In this document: positions 5,695 through 7,978 of the stretch, one piece after another
Layout: each line of letters starts with the position of its first letter
Numbering within the stretch: the first letter of the stretch is position 1
Source: Acetobacteraceae bacterium
Lineage (GTDB): Bacteria; Pseudomonadota; Alphaproteobacteria; Acetobacterales; Acetobacteraceae
Reading direction: 5' to 3'
NCBI GenBank assembly: GCA_947446625.1
Contig: CANFIE010000173.1
Coordinates: 1 to 7,978, forward strand
Length of the DNA: 7,978 bases
Program-made: the position numbers and the translations under genes
Notes under the pieces: generated by a model
Told to the model about the DNA's origin: nothing
Database searches by the model: none
Seen by the model: the letters and a program-made list of their open reading frames with translations, nothing else

Positions 5695-7281
5695 ATGCCC
5701 CGTATCCTGATGGCGCTGGCCCTGGCGCTCGCCCAGGTCACGTTGAGCCTGGCCACGCCCGCCGCCGCGCAAACCCTCCGCATGGGCGTGGGCGCGCAGG
5801 TCACCTCGGTGGACCCGCACTACCACAACATCTCGCCCAACAGCGCCTTCGCCACCACCATCTTCGACACGCTGCTGGAAATGGATGCTCGCGCCCGCCC
5901 GGTGCCGCATCTGGCGCTGCGCTGGCACCCCGTGGCGCCCGACGCCTGGGAGATTGAGCTGCGCCAAGGCGTGCGCTTCCACAATGGCAGCGCCTTCACC
6001 GCCGAGGACGTGGCCTTCACGGTGGAACGCGTGCGCGGCGTGCAGAACAGCCCCGGCTCCTACGCCACCTACCTCACCAGCATCCGCGCCGTGGAAATCC
6101 TGGCGCCGCATCGCCTGCGCATCCTCACCCATGGGCCAGACCCGCTGCTGCCGGTCAACCTGGCCATGGTGCCCATGCTGGACCGCGAAACCCACCAGGG
6201 CGCCACCACCGAGGCGTTCAATTCCGGCCAGCTCGCCATCGGCACCGGCCCCTTCCGCCTGGTCTCGTACCGCGCCGGAGACCGCATGGAGCTGCAGCGC
6301 AACGAGGCCTGGTTCGGCCCCCGCCCGGCCTGGGCGCGGGTGGACTACCGCATGATAACGAATGACGCCGCCCGCACCGCCGCGCTGCTCTCCGGCGATG
6401 TCGATATCATCGACCAGGTCGCCACGTCCGATATCGAACGCCTGGGCCGCGATGACCGCCTGCGCCTGTCCCGCGCCGACAGCCTGCGCCTGGTCTATTT
6501 CTTCCTGGACCGCTCGCGCGAAGGCCCCAGCCCCTTCGTCACCGACAATGACGGCAAGCCCCTGCCGCAAAACCCGTTCCACGATATCCGCGTGCGCCGA
6601 GCTTTGGCCCTGGCGCTGGACCGCAACGCCATCGTCAGCCGCGTCATGGAAGGCGCCGCCCGCGCCACCGCGCAGTTCATGCCCCCTGGCGCCTTCGGCC
6701 ATGTGCCGGAACTGGAACCCCCGCCCGCCGCCAATCTGGAAGCCGCCCGCCGCCTGCTGGCCGAGGCCGGCTTCCCCCAGGGCTTCCGCCTCACTTTGCA
6801 TGGCCCGAATGACCGCTACCCGAATGACGCCCGCATCGTGCAGGCGGCCGGGCAGATGTGGAGCCGCATCGGCATTCGCACCACGGTGGATGTGGCGCCC
6901 TATGCCAGCTTCGTCACCCGCGCCAGCCGGCAGGAATTCGCCGCCTTCCTGGTCAGCTGGGGTTCCTCCACCGGCGAACCATCGGCCGGGCTGCGCGCCG
7001 TGCTGGCCAGCTGGAACCGCGAGCGCGGCCTGGGTGCGGTGAACCGCGCCCGCTACAGCAACCCCGCCTTCGACACGCTGCTGCAAACCGCCACGCAGGA
7101 ACTGGATGACGGCAAGCGCGAGGCCCTGCTGCGCCAGGCCACCAGCCTGGCCATGCGGGATGTGGCGATGATCCCCTCGCACCTGCAACTCAACATCTGG
7201 GCCATGCGGCGGGGCTTCACGCATGAAGCCCGCACCGATGAACGCAGCCGCCCGCAGGATGTCAGCCCCGCGCCGCCCTGA
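5695..7281 (+). CDS. Family 5 ABC transporter solute-binding protein (peptide/nickel type)
   Basis: A 528-residue secreted receptor of the DppA/OppA/NikA family (SBP_bac_5), which normally delivers oligopeptides, glutathione, nickel chelates or other small organics to an ABC permease. Residues 1 to about 25 are a signal peptide with hydrophobic core and a TPAAA cleavage site; no lipobox cysteine is seen, so it is probably free in the periplasm. Family features: SVDPHYHN near 38-45, WEIELRQGVRFHNGSAFTAE at 85-104 (the family signature), IGTGPFRLVSY, VRRALALALDR and a late YSNPAFDTLL. Length is normal. The ATG at 5695 lies 11 bases after the dioxygenase stop and has no clear ribosome site, so it may depend on translation of the gene before it. 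No permease or ATPase genes follow; the next gene is convergent. Confidence 0.93.
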   Translation: MPRILMALALALAQVTLSLATPAAAQTLRMGVGAQVTSVDPHYHNISPNSAFATTIFDTLLEMDARARPVPHLALRWHPVAPDAWEIELRQGVRFHNGSAFTAEDVAFTVERVRGVQNSPGSYATYLTSIRAVEILAPHRLRILTHGPDPLLPVNLAMVPMLDRETHQGATTEAFNSGQLAIGTGPFRLVSYRAGDRMELQRNEAWFGPRPAWARVDYRMITNDAARTAALLSGDVDIIDQVATSDIERLGRDDRLRLSRADSLRLVYFFLDRSREGPSPFVTDNDGKPLPQNPFHDIRVRRALALALDRNAIVSRVMEGAARATAQFMPPGAFGHVPELEPPPAANLEAARRLLAEAGFPQGFRLTLHGPNDRYPNDARIVQAAGQMWSRIGIRTTVDVAPYASFVTRASRQEFAAFLVSWGSSTGEPSAGLRAVLASWNRERGLGAVNRARYSNPAFDTLLQTATQELDDGKREALLRQATSLAMRDVAMIPSHLQLNIWAMRRGFTHEARTDERSRPQDVSPAPP

Positions 7282-7305
7282 AAATGCCGAGCGCCCTACT
7301 CGGCA
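7281..7305 (-). terminator. Intrinsic terminator at the end of the FAH-family gene
   Basis: A perfect 7-bp inverted repeat, TGCCGAG (7285-7291) and CTCGGCA (7299-7305), has a 7-base loop. Read on the minus strand it is followed at once by TTTT (7284-7281), the form of a Rho-independent terminator, though the T run is short. The FAH-family stop codon (complement of 7296-7298) lies inside the loop, and the T run touches the last base of the convergent receptor gene's stop. In the plus direction the hairpin is followed by GCCCGC, so it should act mainly on the minus-strand transcript. Confidence 0.6.
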
Positions 7306-7978
7306 GCCCGCAAAAACGGGTTGCGCAGCGTGCCCAGCCCGGTGATCTCCACTTCCACCACATCGCCGGACTTCACATCCGGCGACTGTCCATCGGTGCC
7401 CAGCCAGATCACGTCACCCGGATACAGCGTGATGTACTTGGTCATCGCGGCAATGAAGGTGGCGCAGCTGAACAGCATATGCCCGGTGGCAAAGCTGGTC
7501 CGCACCTCGCCATTCAGCCGCACATTGGTCTGCGCCGCCTCCAGGTCGAACTCGGTCTGGATATATGGCCCCATCGGCTTGAAGGTGTCGGTGTTCTTGC
7601 TGCGCCAGAAGGTCCGGTCGGCGCGCTGCCAGCTGCGCTCGCTCACATCATTGCCAATGGTCCAGCCCATCACGCATGAAAGCGCCTCGGCCTCGCTCAG
7701 ATTCTTCGCCTGCTTGCCAATCACCGCCACCAGCTCGCCCTCGTAGTGAATCTTCTCGGTGGCGTCGGCGGGAATGATCACCGTCTCGTCATGGGCAATC
7801 AGCGCATTGTTGGCGCGGTATCCAATCTCGGGCCGGGCGGGGATGTTCGGCACCTCGCCGCGCTTCTTCGCACCCTCGATCACGTGTTCCACATAGTTCA
7901 GCCCGGCGCAGTAGAAGGTGCGCGGCACCACTGGAATCTCCAGCTTCACCGCCGCCAGGGCGTGGCGCTTGCCGGTGG
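7296..7978 (-). CDS. FAH-family hydrolase/isomerase (N-terminus cut by right edge)
   Basis: The gene enters from the right edge and ends with TAG at 7296-7298; 226 residues are visible. A GTG at 7947-7949 could serve as a start, but the frame is open to the edge and the residues before it (TGKRHALAAV) read on naturally into the family's usual lead-in, so the true start is probably outside. Counting from the GTG codon, metal ligands expected for fumarylacetoacetate hydrolase-fold enzymes are Glu70 and Glu72 in HYEGELVAVIGK and Asp101 in GNDVSERSWQ. FYCAGLNYVEHV (12-23) and LYPGDVIWLGTDG (175-187) are also family motifs; GTDG replaces the commoner GTP-containing loop. Relatives cleave C-C bonds of beta-diketo acids, hydrate dienoates or decarboxylate oxaloacetate, in aromatic and sugar-acid breakdown. 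The precise reaction is not readable here. Confidence 0.9.
   Translation of the reverse strand, partial: TGKRHALAAVKLEIPVVPRTFYCAGLNYVEHVIEGAKKRGEVPNIPARPEIGYRANNALIAHDETVIIPADATEKIHYEGELVAVIGKQAKNLSEAEALSCVMGWTIGNDVSERSWQRADRTFWRSKNTDTFKPMGPYIQTEFDLEAAQTNVRLNGEVRTSFATGHMLFSCATFIAAMTKYITLYPGDVIWLGTDGQSPDVKSGDVVEVEITGLGTLRNPFLRAAE

Noticed and set aside
5587..7224. A 545-codon minus-strand frame opposite the solute-binding protein gene.
   Set aside because: It is compositionally a shadow, with no start context or family motif, and the opposite strand has a full family 5 receptor with signal peptide.

Overview
The window is a compact, very GC-rich stretch of bacterial chromosome with eight protein genes and almost no non-coding DNA. 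No RNA genes, insertion sequences, CRISPR arrays or phage genes are visible. The codon use (strong G/C third positions, which leave long open antisense frames), the Bug-type solute receptor and the mix of catabolic enzymes suggest an alphaproteobacterium of the Acetobacteraceae/Roseomonas kind. A betaproteobacterium is the main alternative. This placement is inference, because no taxonomic marker gene is present.

Layout from left to right: (1) the N-terminal part of a rhodanese-type sulfurtransferase on the minus strand, cut by the left edge. (2) A 154-bp divergent gap. (3) A plus-strand pair: an agmatinase-family ureohydrolase, then an orphan Bug/TctC periplasmic receptor. (4) A minus-strand run of three genes, read right to left: a crotonase-fold protein, an HSL-family esterase and a small CX5R protein phosphatase. 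The last two overlap by GTGA. The run meets the Bug gene tail to tail with overlapping stop codons. (5) A 121-bp divergent gap. (6) A plus-strand pair: a TauD/TfdA-type Fe(II)/2-oxoglutarate dioxygenase, then an orphan family 5 (peptide/nickel-type) solute-binding protein. (7) A convergent FAH-family hydrolase on the minus strand, cut by the right edge. A hairpin followed by TTTT at its end looks like an intrinsic terminator.

Taken together this looks like an accessory catabolic region: two secreted receptors without their membrane partners, and several hydrolases and an oxygenase for small organic acids or esters. The most notable gene is the crotonase-fold protein. It would normally be annotated enoyl-CoA hydratase, but it carries the full set of catalytic residues I recall for 6-oxocamphor hydrolase, with nearly identical numbering. 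It is therefore better read as a candidate beta-diketone (retro-Claisen) C-C hydrolase. I see no defence system, mobile element or wholly new architecture.
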